Of a stretch of DNA of 64,000 nucleotides, positions 1-8,870 are shown piece after piece (positions within the stretch are counted from its first letter, which is position 1; the number at the start of each line of letters is the position of its first letter). A model generated the notes under the pieces. It worked only from the letters and a program-made list of their open reading frames with translations, was not told the DNA's origin and did no database searches. Both the position numbers and the translations under genes were made by a program. The stretch is taken from contig NZ_CP009279.1 of assembly GCF_000758545.1 (NCBI RefSeq), forward strand, positions 6,448,001 to 6,512,000. Direction: 5' to 3'. This DNA comes from Paenibacillus sp. FSL H7-0737 (GTDB lineage: Bacteria > Bacillota > Bacilli > Paenibacillales > Paenibacillaceae).

Positions 1-65
1 ACCACATCGCCTGTATAAGTATCTGCTGCGGTAACGATGATGCCATTTTTAATAATCTTTTTCAT
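1..65 (-). CDS. hydA: Dihydropyrimidinase/hydantoinase, N-terminal fragment cut by window edge
   Basis: Only the first 21 codons are inside the window, reading MKKIIKNGIIVTAADTYTGD, which is the typical N-terminal strand of D-hydantoinase/dihydropyrimidinase. The enzyme would hydrolyse dihydrouracil or dihydrothymine to N-carbamoyl-beta-amino acids in the cytoplasm. Its ATG lies 2 nt after the preA stop codon, so it is the third gene of a preT-preA-hydA operon, the expected next step after the PreAT reductase. Identification rests on a short N-terminus plus strong context; the metal ligands and catalytic residues are outside the window. Confidence 0.8.
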   Translation of the reverse strand, partial: MKKIIKNGIIVTAADTYTGDV

Positions 66-67
66 CC

Positions 68-1357
68 TTACACCACCTCCACTTCCGAATAGGTGCCATT
101 CAAGCTACTGATCACCTTCTGCCTTTCATTCCAGGTCAGAGGGGCTGCCCCGGTGTCCACTGGAACCATATCGATCGCGCCGTCTGCGGGACAGACAATA
201 GAACAAAGATTACAGCCTACACAATCTTCCTCGCGGACCTGTAGAATAGCTTTCCCATCTGCATTAGTTAACATATCAATACATTGATGTGAAGCATCTT
301 CGCAGGCAATGTGGCATTTATTACAGTTGATGCAGTTGTTCTCATTAATACGGGCAACGACCTTATAGTTGAGATCCAGATCACCCCAGTTGGAGTAACG
401 GGATACCGATTTACCGATTAACTCTGTTACGGAAGCCAAGCCTTTGTCATCCAAATAGTTGTTCAGGCCATCGATCATTTCCTCCACAATCCGGAAGCCA
501 TGATGCATGACCGCTGTACATACTTGAATGCCCGTAGCACCCATCAGCATGAATTCAACAACATCCTGCCAGGTCGAAATCCCTCCAATACCGGAGATAG
601 GAATGCCGACTCCCCGGTCACGAGCACACTCAGCTACCATACTAAGCGCAATTGGTTTCACGGCCGGCCCACAGTAACCGCCATGCGCACCCTGCCCCCC
701 AACATTCGGAATTGTGTTCCAGCTATGAATATCTACACCAGCAAGACTGTTGATCGTGTTGATCATACTAATCGCGTCCGCTCCACCCTTAACCGCATGG
801 TGGGCAACGACGGTGATATCCGTAATGTTGGGCGTCAGCTTCACAATCACCGGGGTCGTCGCAACTTCTTTTACCCAGGTGGTCTGTGCCTGCACCAGAT
901 CAGGCTGCTGCCCGGAAGCAGCACCCATTCCACGCTCAGCCATCCCGTGCGGACAGCCAAAGTTAAGCTCCAGACCGTCTACACCCACATCCTCTACCCG
1001 CTTAACAATCTCATGCCATTTATGCTGCGTTGGTTCTACCATCAGGGAGGTTATAATCGCATGATTCGGAAATCTTTTCTTCGTTTCATAAATTTCCTTC
1101 AGATTAACTTCAAGCGGACGGTCGGTGATCAGTTCAATATTGTTAAAGCCCGCAACCCGTTGCCCATTGAAATTTACTGCCGCAAAACGCGATGAGGTAT
1201 TAATGATCGGATCACCGAGCGTCTTCCACACCGCACCACCCCAACCTGCTTCAAAGGCCCGCTGCACTTGATAGCCTGTATTCGTAGGGGGCGCAGAGGC
1301 CAGCCAGAACGGATTCGGTGATTTGATTCCTGCGAGATTAATACTTAAATCTGCCAT
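68..1357 (-). CDS. preA: NAD-dependent dihydropyrimidine dehydrogenase subunit PreA
   Basis: The 429-residue protein is the catalytic FMN subunit that reduces uracil and thymine to the 5,6-dihydro forms. The first 310 residues form a dihydroorotate dehydrogenase-type barrel (LELNFGCPHGM, ISMINTINS, GIPISGIGGI). Two ferredoxin-type [4Fe-4S] motifs follow, CINCNKCHIAC at about residues 339-350 and CVGCNLCSIVC at about 379-390. Length matches E. coli PreA (about 411) closely. The ATG is preceded by GGGAGGG at good spacing. The gene lies 45 nt downstream of preT and 2 nt upstream of hydA, so PreT is the partner and hydA the next enzyme. Reductive (catabolic) direction is inferred from the downstream hydA. 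Confidence 0.95.
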   Translation of the reverse strand: MADLSINLAGIKSPNPFWLASAPPTNTGYQVQRAFEAGWGGAVWKTLGDPIINTSSRFAAVNFNGQRVAGFNNIELITDRPLEVNLKEIYETKKRFPNHAIITSLMVEPTQHKWHEIVKRVEDVGVDGLELNFGCPHGMAERGMGAASGQQPDLVQAQTTWVKEVATTPVIVKLTPNITDITVVAHHAVKGGADAISMINTINSLAGVDIHSWNTIPNVGGQGAHGGYCGPAVKPIALSMVAECARDRGVGIPISGIGGISTWQDVVEFMLMGATGIQVCTAVMHHGFRIVEEMIDGLNNYLDDKGLASVTELIGKSVSRYSNWGDLDLNYKVVARINENNCINCNKCHIACEDASHQCIDMLTNADGKAILQVREEDCVGCNLCSIVCPADGAIDMVPVDTGAAPLTWNERQKVISSLNGTYSEVEVV

Positions 1358-1402
1358 TGATGTTCCCTCCCTGTCATGTAAAATCCAATTTGATTTCTAC
1401 GC

Positions 1403-2794
1403 TCAGCCCGCTGATCTAACAACGACCTCCTGCTGGCCTAAGAATTGTTTAACAATCGCATGGGCCGCATCTTTTCCCTGCTGGGCCGCGGATACAACCA
1501 TGGCCTCGCCTTTGCCTGAACCAAATATGATATCGCCAGCGGCATAAATTTGCGGATCGGAGGTTTGACAGGTGGCTTCATCCACCTTTACAACCCCACG
1601 GTCATGCACAAGGCCTAAGGAATCTATTAGATCTAGGCGACGCTTTTGACCAATAGCTATTACAACCGCATCTACAGGAATCAAGAACTCAGAACCCTCG
1701 ATCGGCATAGGTACTGGACGTCCATCTTTGCCCAGCTCCTCTGTCAGCTTCATCTGCGCACATTCCAGTCCGGTTACGTTCCCAAACTCATCACCCACGA
1801 TACGTTTCGGTAAGGTAAGCCAGTTGAACTCCACACCTTCCTGCTTCGCAAATTCATATTCAAACTCATAAGCCGTCATCTCTTCGCGGGTCCGGCGGTA
1901 GACCATTTTTACATTTGAGGCCCCCAGCCGCACTGAGCATGTAGCTGCATCAATAGCTGTATTACCCGCACCAATGACAGCGACCCGCTGACCCATCAGC
2001 TCTAGCAAAGGAATGCCAGTCTTAGTGGATTCTACGAGTGCAATGGCGTCGTATACGCCAGCCAATTTTTCACCTTCAATCCCTATCGGAGGCACATAAC
2101 CCATACCCGCTGCCAAAACGATGGCATCATAGTTCGACTTCAGCTCATCTACAGAAACATCCACTCCGACTTTTACACCTGTACGTATTTCCACACCCAG
2201 CTTCTCTACCTGCTCTACTTCCCAAAGAGATACAGACTGTGGGAGCCGAAACGATACAATCCCATGTGTATCCAGCCCACCCGCTAACGCCTTAGCTTCG
2301 TAGACCACAACAGCAAAACCTTCACGGGCGAGTTCCCTAGCCGCAGACAATCCCGCAGGACCACCGCCGATAACGGCTACCTTTTTCCCATTAGGGGTGC
2401 CAGCCTTAAATAATTGAACTCCGCTGTTCATTGCCCAATCTGTCGCATAACGCTGCAGCAGTCCGATTTGGATCGGCGCCGAGGCATCATTTAACACACA
2501 GGCTCCTTCACACAGCTCATCTGTAGGACAAACACGAGCACAGCTGGCACCCACAGGATTGGAATCCATAATCGTCTGTGCCGAGCCTTTCATATTGTCA
2601 GTAGCGATCCGTTTGATAAAGGAGGGAATATTAATGCTGGTCGGACATGCTTTTATACATGGGGCATCGTAGCAATATAGACAGCGATTGGACTCATCCA
2701 TGGCACCCTTATGGGTCAGAGGCGGCTCAGCCTCGGCGAAATTGCGCCTGAACATATCAGGTGTAAATGCTGTTAACGGAGATGAATGCTCCAT
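1403..2794 (-). CDS. preT: NAD-dependent dihydropyrimidine dehydrogenase subunit PreT
   Basis: This 463-residue flavoprotein passes electrons from NADH to PreA. It resembles the glutamate synthase small subunit: N-terminal Fe-S cysteines (CLYCYDAPCIKACP and CARVCPTDELCEGAC), an FAD-binding VIGGGPAGLSAA near residue 140, an NAD-binding VIGAGNTAIDAA near residue 270, and a C-terminal YAAGDI FAD motif. I use the ATG at 2794, 7 nt from a GGAGGG site; a GTG directly before it is the alternative. It is the first gene of preT-preA-hydA, divergent from the PucR regulator, and a perfect 17-nt palindrome lies 37 nt upstream of its start. Confidence 0.93.
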   Translation of the reverse strand: MEHSSPLTAFTPDMFRRNFAEAEPPLTHKGAMDESNRCLYCYDAPCIKACPTSINIPSFIKRIATDNMKGSAQTIMDSNPVGASCARVCPTDELCEGACVLNDASAPIQIGLLQRYATDWAMNSGVQLFKAGTPNGKKVAVIGGGPAGLSAARELAREGFAVVVYEAKALAGGLDTHGIVSFRLPQSVSLWEVEQVEKLGVEIRTGVKVGVDVSVDELKSNYDAIVLAAGMGYVPPIGIEGEKLAGVYDAIALVESTKTGIPLLELMGQRVAVIGAGNTAIDAATCSVRLGASNVKMVYRRTREEMTAYEFEYEFAKQEGVEFNWLTLPKRIVGDEFGNVTGLECAQMKLTEELGKDGRPVPMPIEGSEFLIPVDAVVIAIGQKRRLDLIDSLGLVHDRGVVKVDEATCQTSDPQIYAAGDIIFGSGKGEAMVVSAAQQGKDAAHAIVKQFLGQQEVVVRSAG

Positions 2795-2830
2795 CACTAG
2801 TCCCTCCTTATGGGTAATTTTTCATATTTG

Positions 2831-2847
2831 TGTTATATAATATAACA
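2831..2847. promoter_or_regulatory. Perfect 17-nt palindrome upstream of preT
   Basis: TGTTATATAATATAACA is a perfect inverted repeat with 8-nt arms around one central base. It lies 37-53 nt before the preT ATG and overlaps TATA-rich sequence that could be the preT -10 box. It could be an operator for the adjacent PucR-type regulator or another repressor. Only the symmetry is seen; binding is inferred. Confidence 0.45.
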
Positions 2848-3001
2848 TTATTCCAAGTTTTTTCTGAATATTTTGCTTACATCATTGAATTATTGTAGTA
2901 ATATAAGCATTAACAGAAATTATCTCTCAACACTCTTCCTGATTAGGTTATATATACTGACATTCGTTAATCAAACTATAGTCATTTCGAATTTTCGTTG
3001 C

Positions 3002-3020
3002 ATTAGACACTTTGTCTAAT
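3002..3020. promoter_or_regulatory. ATTAGACA-type inverted repeat, candidate PucR operator
   Basis: ATTAGACACTTTGTCTAAT has 8-nt perfect arms and a 3-nt spacer, about 95 nt upstream of the pucR-like start. The same half-site ATTAGACA appears at 11725, with TGTCTA at 11768, upstream of the ABC transporter operon that shares this cluster. Recurrence at two promoters of one pathway supports an operator role, but the regulator that binds it is not known. Confidence 0.45.
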
Positions 3021-3112
3021 TTCAAAACTGTATTTTTTACGTATGAGAATAGGCTGAGAATAACAGGGCATTAGCCGAAGGCCAGAGCACAGAAGATCGA
3101 GGGGGAGTAACT

Positions 3113-4801
3113 ATGGACTGGGAGCTTGTATTAACCATTCGTGACGCTTTAAAAAGACCACTATTCGCAGAAGCCGAGGTGATCGGCGGGGAAAGCGGCC
3201 TAAGCCGTGCCATTCGCTGGGTGCATGTACTGGAAAGTGCCAACTTCGAGACTCTAATTCATGGCGAAGAAATGATTTTGACTACGGGGATTGGTGCAAG
3301 TGTCGATCTCCCTTCCTCCTTGGAGTTTATGCAGAACCTGATCGACAAAAATGCAGCTTGCCTATGTATTGAGTTAGGTACGTATTTCAGCACCATCCCG
3401 CAAGAGATGATCGACTTAGCCGACAGGCATGACTTTCCGCTAATTATCTTCACCCGCACGGTTCGCTTCGTCGATATCACCCTAGACCTCCATTCCATCA
3501 TCATCAATCGGCATCACCGGATGCTGCAAGAACTCGAAAGCATCTCTCGTGAATTCCACCGTCTGACCTTAACCTCACAAGGAACAGTGAAGGTACTGCA
3601 ATTATTATGTAAAAGCACCCGCACACAAATCGTCTATATGCAGCTGCAAGGCAAACCCTTATTCTTCCCGGCACTTCCGCCCGATGAGCAAACTCCCCTG
3701 CTGAATTTCTTCACCACCTTCGGTGACGAGATGGAAGGCATTCAACCAGACATCGCCCCTTACACCCGAGAATATGGACAGAAGACGATTGCAATCAAGC
3801 CTGTAGGTGCGCTGGATCAGACCTGGGCTTACATTTTGATGGTATGCAATCACAAACCACAGGAATTCGACTGTCTGCTGCTGGATTCCGCCTCGCTGTC
3901 CATTGCTCAAGAGCTACTGCGTACCCGATATATGGAGGAGCGTAAGCTTTTTTCAGAAAATCTATGGGTCGATGAGCTGATCAATGGTCGTATAGAGGAT
4001 GACAATCGCTTAAAAGGCTTGATCGGTTCCAATTTCAACATGGTCAACGAACTCCCTTACCGTGTATGCCTTATCGAAATCAAGAACCCTAGAGACGTAA
4101 AATGGAACAGCTCAGAGAACGAATGGGAATCAATCACCTTCCACCTTTCGCTCATCCTGCGTTCCATTTTCGAGAAATATTCTTTACGTCCGCTGATCAC
4201 ACTCAAGAACAATCGCCTCACCGTCATCGCACTCGACATTCAATCGAAAATGCCTGGAAAAATGCGGCTTCAGCAAGCACTTGAGGCCCTGCAGAACATC
4301 CGCTCCGATGAGAAGCTCAAGGATTTGCAGCTCGTCATTGGAGTCAGCAAATCGCATAAGCGCCTAAAACAGGCCTATTCCGGTTATCAAGAAGCTTTGC
4401 AAGCTTTGTCTCTATACTCTTGTTATCAGAAGTCACTGCTCTTCTATGAAGAGCTGGGTGTATTCCAGTTGCTGTTGAGCTTAAATGACGGAAAAACGTT
4501 GCAGAACTTCATTCGCAGTTATCTCGGCCCGCTAATCGACCACGACCAAACCAAAGGCAGCGAGCTGCTGCTTACCCTTCGTGTTTATCTGGATCATGAT
4601 GGTTCCAAACAAATTGCCGCTCAAAACTTATTCATTGTCAGACAGTCCCTTTATTATCGTCTGGACAAAATAACAGAGCTACTGGGTGAAGACTTCATGC
4701 AGCCAGAGAATCGGATCTCCATTCAAGTCGCCCTGCGCGCTTACCAATTTCTATATCCAGACAAAATCACTTTGCCTATTCCCCGTTCAGCACAGATTTA
4801 A
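3113..4801 (+). CDS. PucR-family transcriptional regulator
   Basis: The 562-residue protein has the PucR layout. An N-terminal PucR ligand domain (about residues 8-125, with GGESGLSRAIRWVHVLES and GEEMILTTGIG) is followed by a central region and a C-terminal HTH_30 helix-turn-helix around residues 485-535 (LRVYLDHDGSKQIAAQNLF, RQSLYYRLDKI). B. subtilis PucR controls purine catabolism; here the neighbours are pyrimidine-degradation genes, so the effector is more likely a pyrimidine or breakdown product. It is divergent from preT and convergent with the aminotransferase gene, whose coding end overlaps its own by 26 nt. The ATG has a GGGGGAG site 5 nt upstream. Confidence 0.88.
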   Translation: MDWELVLTIRDALKRPLFAEAEVIGGESGLSRAIRWVHVLESANFETLIHGEEMILTTGIGASVDLPSSLEFMQNLIDKNAACLCIELGTYFSTIPQEMIDLADRHDFPLIIFTRTVRFVDITLDLHSIIINRHHRMLQELESISREFHRLTLTSQGTVKVLQLLCKSTRTQIVYMQLQGKPLFFPALPPDEQTPLLNFFTTFGDEMEGIQPDIAPYTREYGQKTIAIKPVGALDQTWAYILMVCNHKPQEFDCLLLDSASLSIAQELLRTRYMEERKLFSENLWVDELINGRIEDDNRLKGLIGSNFNMVNELPYRVCLIEIKNPRDVKWNSSENEWESITFHLSLILRSIFEKYSLRPLITLKNNRLTVIALDIQSKMPGKMRLQQALEALQNIRSDEKLKDLQLVIGVSKSHKRLKQAYSGYQEALQALSLYSCYQKSLLFYEELGVFQLLLSLNDGKTLQNFIRSYLGPLIDHDQTKGSELLLTLRVYLDHDGSKQIAAQNLFIVRQSLYYRLDKITELLGEDFMQPENRISIQVALRAYQFLYPDKITLPIPRSAQI

Positions 4802-6134
4802 AGGTATCGATAATAAATTCTATATCTTCATCCGTGGAGGATAACGGCGGGGCGAGGGTAAGCACATTGTTGAACCCAGCTACGGTATCGCCATTTTTGC
4901 CGATGATAAGCCCCTTGGACTTACATTCGGCAATAATCCCTTTCACAATACTCAGATCAACTGGCTTTTTGCTAACCTTATCTTCAACCAGCTCGATGCC
5001 TGTCACTAAACCAAAGCTGCGAACATCACCCACAAGCTTGTGATCAAGCAGCTCAGTAAATTCTGTATTTATTCTTTTACCTAAAAGATCCGCACGTTCC
5101 ACCAGCTTCTCCTGCTCGATAATCTCCAGATTACGCAGCGCCAGCGCACAAGAAGCAGGATTGCCACCAAAAGTATTCACATGGCGGAAATAGCCATAAT
5201 CATCGCTATTGTCCTTAAATACCTTATAGATATCCTTACGAACAGCAGTCGCGGATAAAGGAAGATAAGCGCTAGTCAGTCCCTTAGCCATCGTTACGAT
5301 GTCAGGCTTCACATTAAAGTTGTGATGACCAAACTTACGTCCAGAACGTCCGAATCCACAAATCACCTCATCCATAATGAGCAACACACCGTGCTTACGG
5401 CAGATTTCCTGCACCCGATCCAAATAAACCTGATGCGGTACAATGACCCCACCACCCGTAATTACAGGCTCCATAATCACCGCAGCTACCGTCTCCACGC
5501 CTTCCCAGATGATCATATCCTCTATGGACTGTGCACACTGGAGGTTGAATTCTTCTACAGTCATCCCGGCCGGGCGGCGATAGCTGTCCGGGGGAGCCAC
5601 ATGCAGAAAACCACCCGCCAACGGTTCATATTTATATTTGCGTTGGGCCTGGCCCGTTGCAGATAATGCCCCAAGTGAACTGCCATGGTACCCACGATAA
5701 CGGGCAATGAATTTATGGCGATAATGCTGGCCGATTTGCTGCTGGTACTGGCGGGCCATTTTGAAAGCAGCCTCATTGGCTTCCGATCCGCTATTGGAAA
5801 AGAAGATCACGTACTCGTCTCCGAGCCATTCATTCAGCTTCTCCGCCAGCGCAATCGCCGGGAGATGACTTTGTGTCAGAGGAAAATAAGGCAGGGTCAG
5901 CAACTGATTGTAAGCAGCTTCCGCCAGCTCCTTGCGCCCGTATCCCACATTTACACACCACAGGCCAGACATCCCATCCAAAAATCGATTGCCTTGTATA
6001 TCCGTGATCCACGACCCACTTGCCGAGGCGGCAATCATAGGCGGATTTTTTTCACTATAAGGTGTAATGCTGTGCCATAAATATTTCCGATCCTTGCTCA
6101 CCGCAAGCTCACTATCATTCCCCAGACTCTGCAT
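4776..6134 (-). CDS. Class III aminotransferase, probable beta-alanine/beta-aminoisobutyrate aminotransferase
   Basis: This 452-residue PLP enzyme belongs to the omega-amino acid aminotransferases. It has SGLWCVNVGYG near the N-terminus, NSGSEANEAAFKMAR binding PLP phosphate, the LIMDEVICGFGRSG aspartate motif, and the PLP lysine in MAKGLTSAYLPL (Lys284). Placed beside preAT, hydA and a malonate-semialdehyde-type dehydrogenase, it most likely converts beta-alanine to malonate semialdehyde and beta-aminoisobutyrate to methylmalonate semialdehyde. The start has AGGAG 8 nt upstream. It follows the dehydrogenase gene by 31 nt. Exact amine donor is not decidable from sequence. Confidence 0.85.
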   Translation of the reverse strand: MQSLGNDSELAVSKDRKYLWHSITPYSEKNPPMIAASASGSWITDIQGNRFLDGMSGLWCVNVGYGRKELAEAAYNQLLTLPYFPLTQSHLPAIALAEKLNEWLGDEYVIFFSNSGSEANEAAFKMARQYQQQIGQHYRHKFIARYRGYHGSSLGALSATGQAQRKYKYEPLAGGFLHVAPPDSYRRPAGMTVEEFNLQCAQSIEDMIIWEGVETVAAVIMEPVITGGGVIVPHQVYLDRVQEICRKHGVLLIMDEVICGFGRSGRKFGHHNFNVKPDIVTMAKGLTSAYLPLSATAVRKDIYKVFKDNSDDYGYFRHVNTFGGNPASCALALRNLEIIEQEKLVERADLLGKRINTEFTELLDHKLVGDVRSFGLVTGIELVEDKVSKKPVDLSIVKGIIAECKSKGLIIGKNGDTVAGFNNVLTLAPPLSSTDEDIEFIIDTFKSVLNGE

Positions 6135-6165
6135 AACATCTTCTCCTCTCAGCAGCTCATTTTCT

Positions 6166-7629
6166 CTAATAACGGGCAGTGATCATCTTTTTACGCGTAT
6201 AGAATTCCACCCCATCACGGCCATTGGCATGCAGGTCTCCATAGAATGATTTCTTATAACCCGAGAAGGGGAAAAAGGCCATGGGCGCAGGCACACCCAG
6301 ATTCACACCCAACATCCCTGCATCAATCTCTTCCCGGAACTCGCGGATCGCTTTAGCGCTATCTGTGTAAATGCACGCCCCATTCGCGAATGGAGACTGA
6401 TTCGTTACCGCAATCGCTTCGCTTAAACTCTTCACACGGATCACAGACAACACCGGTGCAAAAATCTCATCCTTCCAGAGGGTCATTCCCGGCTGTACAT
6501 GATCAAATATCGTCGGTCCGATAAAATAACCCACACCGCCCACAGCAGCATCTTTCCGCCCATCTCTCACTAGCTTGGCTTGTTCAGCTTCACCAGTCTC
6601 AATGTAATAAAGAGTCCTCTCCTTATTCGACTGGCGAATTACTGGACCCAAAAACACCCCGTCATCAGCACCATTACCAATCTTAAGCTCATCTGCAGCC
6701 GCAGCCAGACGACTCACTAGCTCGTCAGCAATATCCTCATGAACCACTACAACCGAGCAAGCCATACACCGCTCACCCGCTGAGCCAAACGCAGCGGCAA
6801 TTATATTCTTCACCGCATTATCCAGCTCCGCATCAGGTAACACAATCGAGTGATTCTTAGCGCCTGCCAATGCCTGAACCCGCTTCCCCTGCGCCGTCCC
6901 CGCCTTATATACATATTCCGCAACCGGCTGCGAACCGACGAACGAAATCGCCTTCACTTCATCATGCTCCAGCAGCCCGTTCACCACCTCATGCGCTCCA
7001 TGAACCACATTCAGCACACCTGGTGGAAAGCCCGCTTCAGCAAATAATTCAGCTAACCGATTGACCAGCAGAGGCGTACGCTCAGAAGGCTTCAGCACAA
7101 AGGTATTCCCGCAAGCAATGGCGAGTGGAAACATCCAGCAAGGAACCATCATCGGAAAATTAAACGGGGCAATCCCCCCGATAACCCCCAATGGATAGCG
7201 GTACATCCCGGATTCAATTCCGGTAGCAATATCCGGAAGCTGGCTGCCCATCATCAACGTGGGGATGCCTGCGGCAAATTCCACACACTCAATTCCACGC
7301 TGCACCTCACCTTGCGCCTCTTCCAGACTTTTGCCATTCTCCAGCGTAATCAGCAGGGCCAGCTCATGCCAATGCTTTACCAGCAGCTGTTGATATTGAA
7401 AAAAGTAGCGGGCGCGACGCGGCACAGCGACCCTTTTCCACGCTTGAAATGCCACAGCAGCCGCTTCTACCGCCGCACTCAGCTCTTCCTTACTGGAAAT
7501 GGGCACATAAGCAATCACTTTACCCGTCGCCGGATTATATACCTCTTCATCTCGCCCGGACGACGATTCTACCCAAGCTCCATTCACATAATTCTTAACT
7601 CTTTCAGCCTGCGTTACTAGGAGAGACAT
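6166..7629 (-). CDS. mmsA: CoA-acylating methylmalonate-semialdehyde dehydrogenase
   Basis: The 487-residue ALDH-fold protein matches MmsA/IolA in length and motifs: PFNFPMMVPCWMFPLAIACGNTF, the glycine-rich SFVGSQPVAEYVY, and catalytic Cys288 in GSAGERCMACS. This family turns malonate or methylmalonate semialdehyde into acetyl-CoA or propionyl-CoA with NAD+ and CoA, which completes uracil and thymine degradation here. I start at the ATG at 7629 with AGAGGTG upstream; a GTG 9 nt earlier would add three residues. It lies between the transporter's binding protein gene and the aminotransferase gene, all on one strand. A role in myo-inositol catabolism is less likely because no iol genes are near. 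Confidence 0.92.
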   Translation of the reverse strand: MSLLVTQAERVKNYVNGAWVESSSGRDEEVYNPATGKVIAYVPISSKEELSAAVEAAAVAFQAWKRVAVPRRARYFFQYQQLLVKHWHELALLITLENGKSLEEAQGEVQRGIECVEFAAGIPTLMMGSQLPDIATGIESGMYRYPLGVIGGIAPFNFPMMVPCWMFPLAIACGNTFVLKPSERTPLLVNRLAELFAEAGFPPGVLNVVHGAHEVVNGLLEHDEVKAISFVGSQPVAEYVYKAGTAQGKRVQALAGAKNHSIVLPDAELDNAVKNIIAAAFGSAGERCMACSVVVVHEDIADELVSRLAAAADELKIGNGADDGVFLGPVIRQSNKERTLYYIETGEAEQAKLVRDGRKDAAVGGVGYFIGPTIFDHVQPGMTLWKDEIFAPVLSVIRVKSLSEAIAVTNQSPFANGACIYTDSAKAIREFREEIDAGMLGVNLGVPAPMAFFPFSGYKKSFYGDLHANGRDGVEFYTRKKMITARY

Positions 7630-7684
7630 AGCTCGCACCTCTTTCTCTGTTTCAGATGCACTGATGGACTGCTGATTATAATAG

Positions 7685-7707
7685 ATGACCGCCAGATCAG
7701 GCGGCCA
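7685..7707 (-). terminator. Hairpin between binding-protein gene and mmsA
   Basis: ATGaCCGCC and GGCGGcCAT form a GC-rich stem with a 6-nt loop just downstream of the minus-strand binding-protein gene. The following bases are AT-rich but not a clean U-tract, so this may be a processing or partial termination site inside the operon rather than a strong terminator. Confidence 0.4.
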
Positions 7708-7733
7708 TCCACTATAACATTAAGCTCAGTTGG

Positions 7734-8834
7734 TTATTTTGCTGCCATTTCTACGATTTCGTTCGTATAAGCCTCATCTACCTTAGCAGGCTCTTTAATA
7801 ACACCGAACTTTTGCGAAATATCAGCCGTTTGCTGGAACGCCGCTGCATCGGTATATCCCATCTTCGCACTATCAAAGCCCTCAGGCAGAATCAGCTTGG
7901 CAACCTCGGTCATCATCGTCAATTGATGCTCCTTAGTAGTACTGCCGTCTTCTGCTTGCTTCATTACACTATCCACCGCAGCCGCAGGATCAGCAATTGC
8001 AGCTTTCCAGCCCTTCAGGGAGGCACGTACAAACTTTGCCGCAGTCTCCTTGTTCTCCGCAAGCCATTCCTTATTAGCGAACAGATTATCCTCTAGCATC
8101 GCTACGCCTTCTGTATTCATATCGATGACATTCAGATCCTCAGCCTTAACGCCTGACTCCAGCACTACTTGGTACTCGTTGTAAGTCATCGCTGAGGCCG
8201 CATCGATCTGATCGCCCAAGAACTGATCCATCGTGAACCCTTGCTTCGTAAAGCTTAGATCCTTATTCGGATCGAACTTATATTTATCGAATAACGCTAA
8301 TAGTTCAAACTCGTTGCCGCCCATCCAATTGCCGACTTTTTTACCCTTAAGATCAGCGGCTGAGTTGATGCCCGCCGATTTTTTGGAGACCAGGACCAAT
8401 CCGCTCTTTTGATAGATTTGCGCGATCTGCACCAGCGGCATTCCCTCTTCAAGACTCGGCAGCAAGCTGGCTACCCAACCCACACCGATATCTGCGGAGC
8501 CACCTGCTACTTGCTGTTCCGGAACAATATCCGGACCTCCCGGCAAAATCTCTACATTCAATCCTTCTTCCTTGTAATATCCTTTATCCTGCGCCACAAA
8601 ATATCCAGCAAATTGTGCCTGTGGCACCCATTTTAATTGCAGCTTCACTGTAACTGGATCAGCCGCTGGTTCAGCCGTAGCACTTGCCTCAGGAGCTGTA
8701 GAAGCTTCAGGGGCAGTCGTAGCTTCGGCTGCCGAGTTATTATTGTTGCCCCCGCAACCCGCCATTAAAGAAACACTTAACATCATCACGATCGCCAACA
8801 AACCACCACGAAATTTGCGTTTTTTCCCATTCAT
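7734..8834 (-). CDS. NMT1/THI5-like ABC transporter substrate-binding lipoprotein
   Basis: The 366-residue protein starts with a lipoprotein signal peptide and lipobox LMAGC (Cys27), then an Ala/Glu/Thr-rich linker. The mature domain is the pyrimidine-precursor/riboflavin-binding type, with LKWVPQAQFAGYFVAQDKGY and the GGSADIGVGW strand. Relatives bind thiamine pyrimidine precursors, riboflavin or similar heterocycles. Beside pyrimidine-degradation genes it probably binds uracil, thymine or a hydantoin-like base. The ATG at 8834 is 8 nt from GGGGGAG; a TTG just before it is the alternative. It is separated from the permease genes by 242 nt holding the interspersed repeat copy 1. Confidence 0.85.
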   Translation of the reverse strand: MNGKKRKFRGGLLAIVMMLSVSLMAGCGGNNNNSAAEATTAPEASTAPEASATAEPAADPVTVKLQLKWVPQAQFAGYFVAQDKGYYKEEGLNVEILPGGPDIVPEQQVAGGSADIGVGWVASLLPSLEEGMPLVQIAQIYQKSGLVLVSKKSAGINSAADLKGKKVGNWMGGNEFELLALFDKYKFDPNKDLSFTKQGFTMDQFLGDQIDAASAMTYNEYQVVLESGVKAEDLNVIDMNTEGVAMLEDNLFANKEWLAENKETAAKFVRASLKGWKAAIADPAAAVDSVMKQAEDGSTTKEHQLTMMTEVAKLILPEGFDSAKMGYTDAAAFQQTADISQKFGVIKEPAKVDEAYTNEIVEMAAK

Positions 8835-8870
8835 CAATCGAACTCCCCCTATCGTAATTTAAGTTTGTAA

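Larger units (their letters stand above)
2795..3112. promoter_or_regulatory. Divergent preT/pucR control region
   Basis: This 318-nt AT-rich stretch has no gene. It must hold the promoters of preT (minus) and the pucR-like regulator (plus). It carries two palindromes listed separately (2831-2847 and 3002-3020). The regulator's ATG has GGGGGAG 5 nt upstream. I could not place -35/-10 boxes with certainty. Regulation of the flanking catabolic genes by the PucR protein through this region is an inference from the divergent layout. Confidence 0.6.

Noticed and set aside
500..1195. 231-codon plus-strand frame within preA
   Set aside because: Antisense to a well-supported enzyme gene, no binding site and no recognisable domain.
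2795..3112. Riboswitch upstream of preT or pucR
   Set aside because: No conserved aptamer pattern or terminator/antiterminator pair was recognised; the symmetry is better explained by protein operators.
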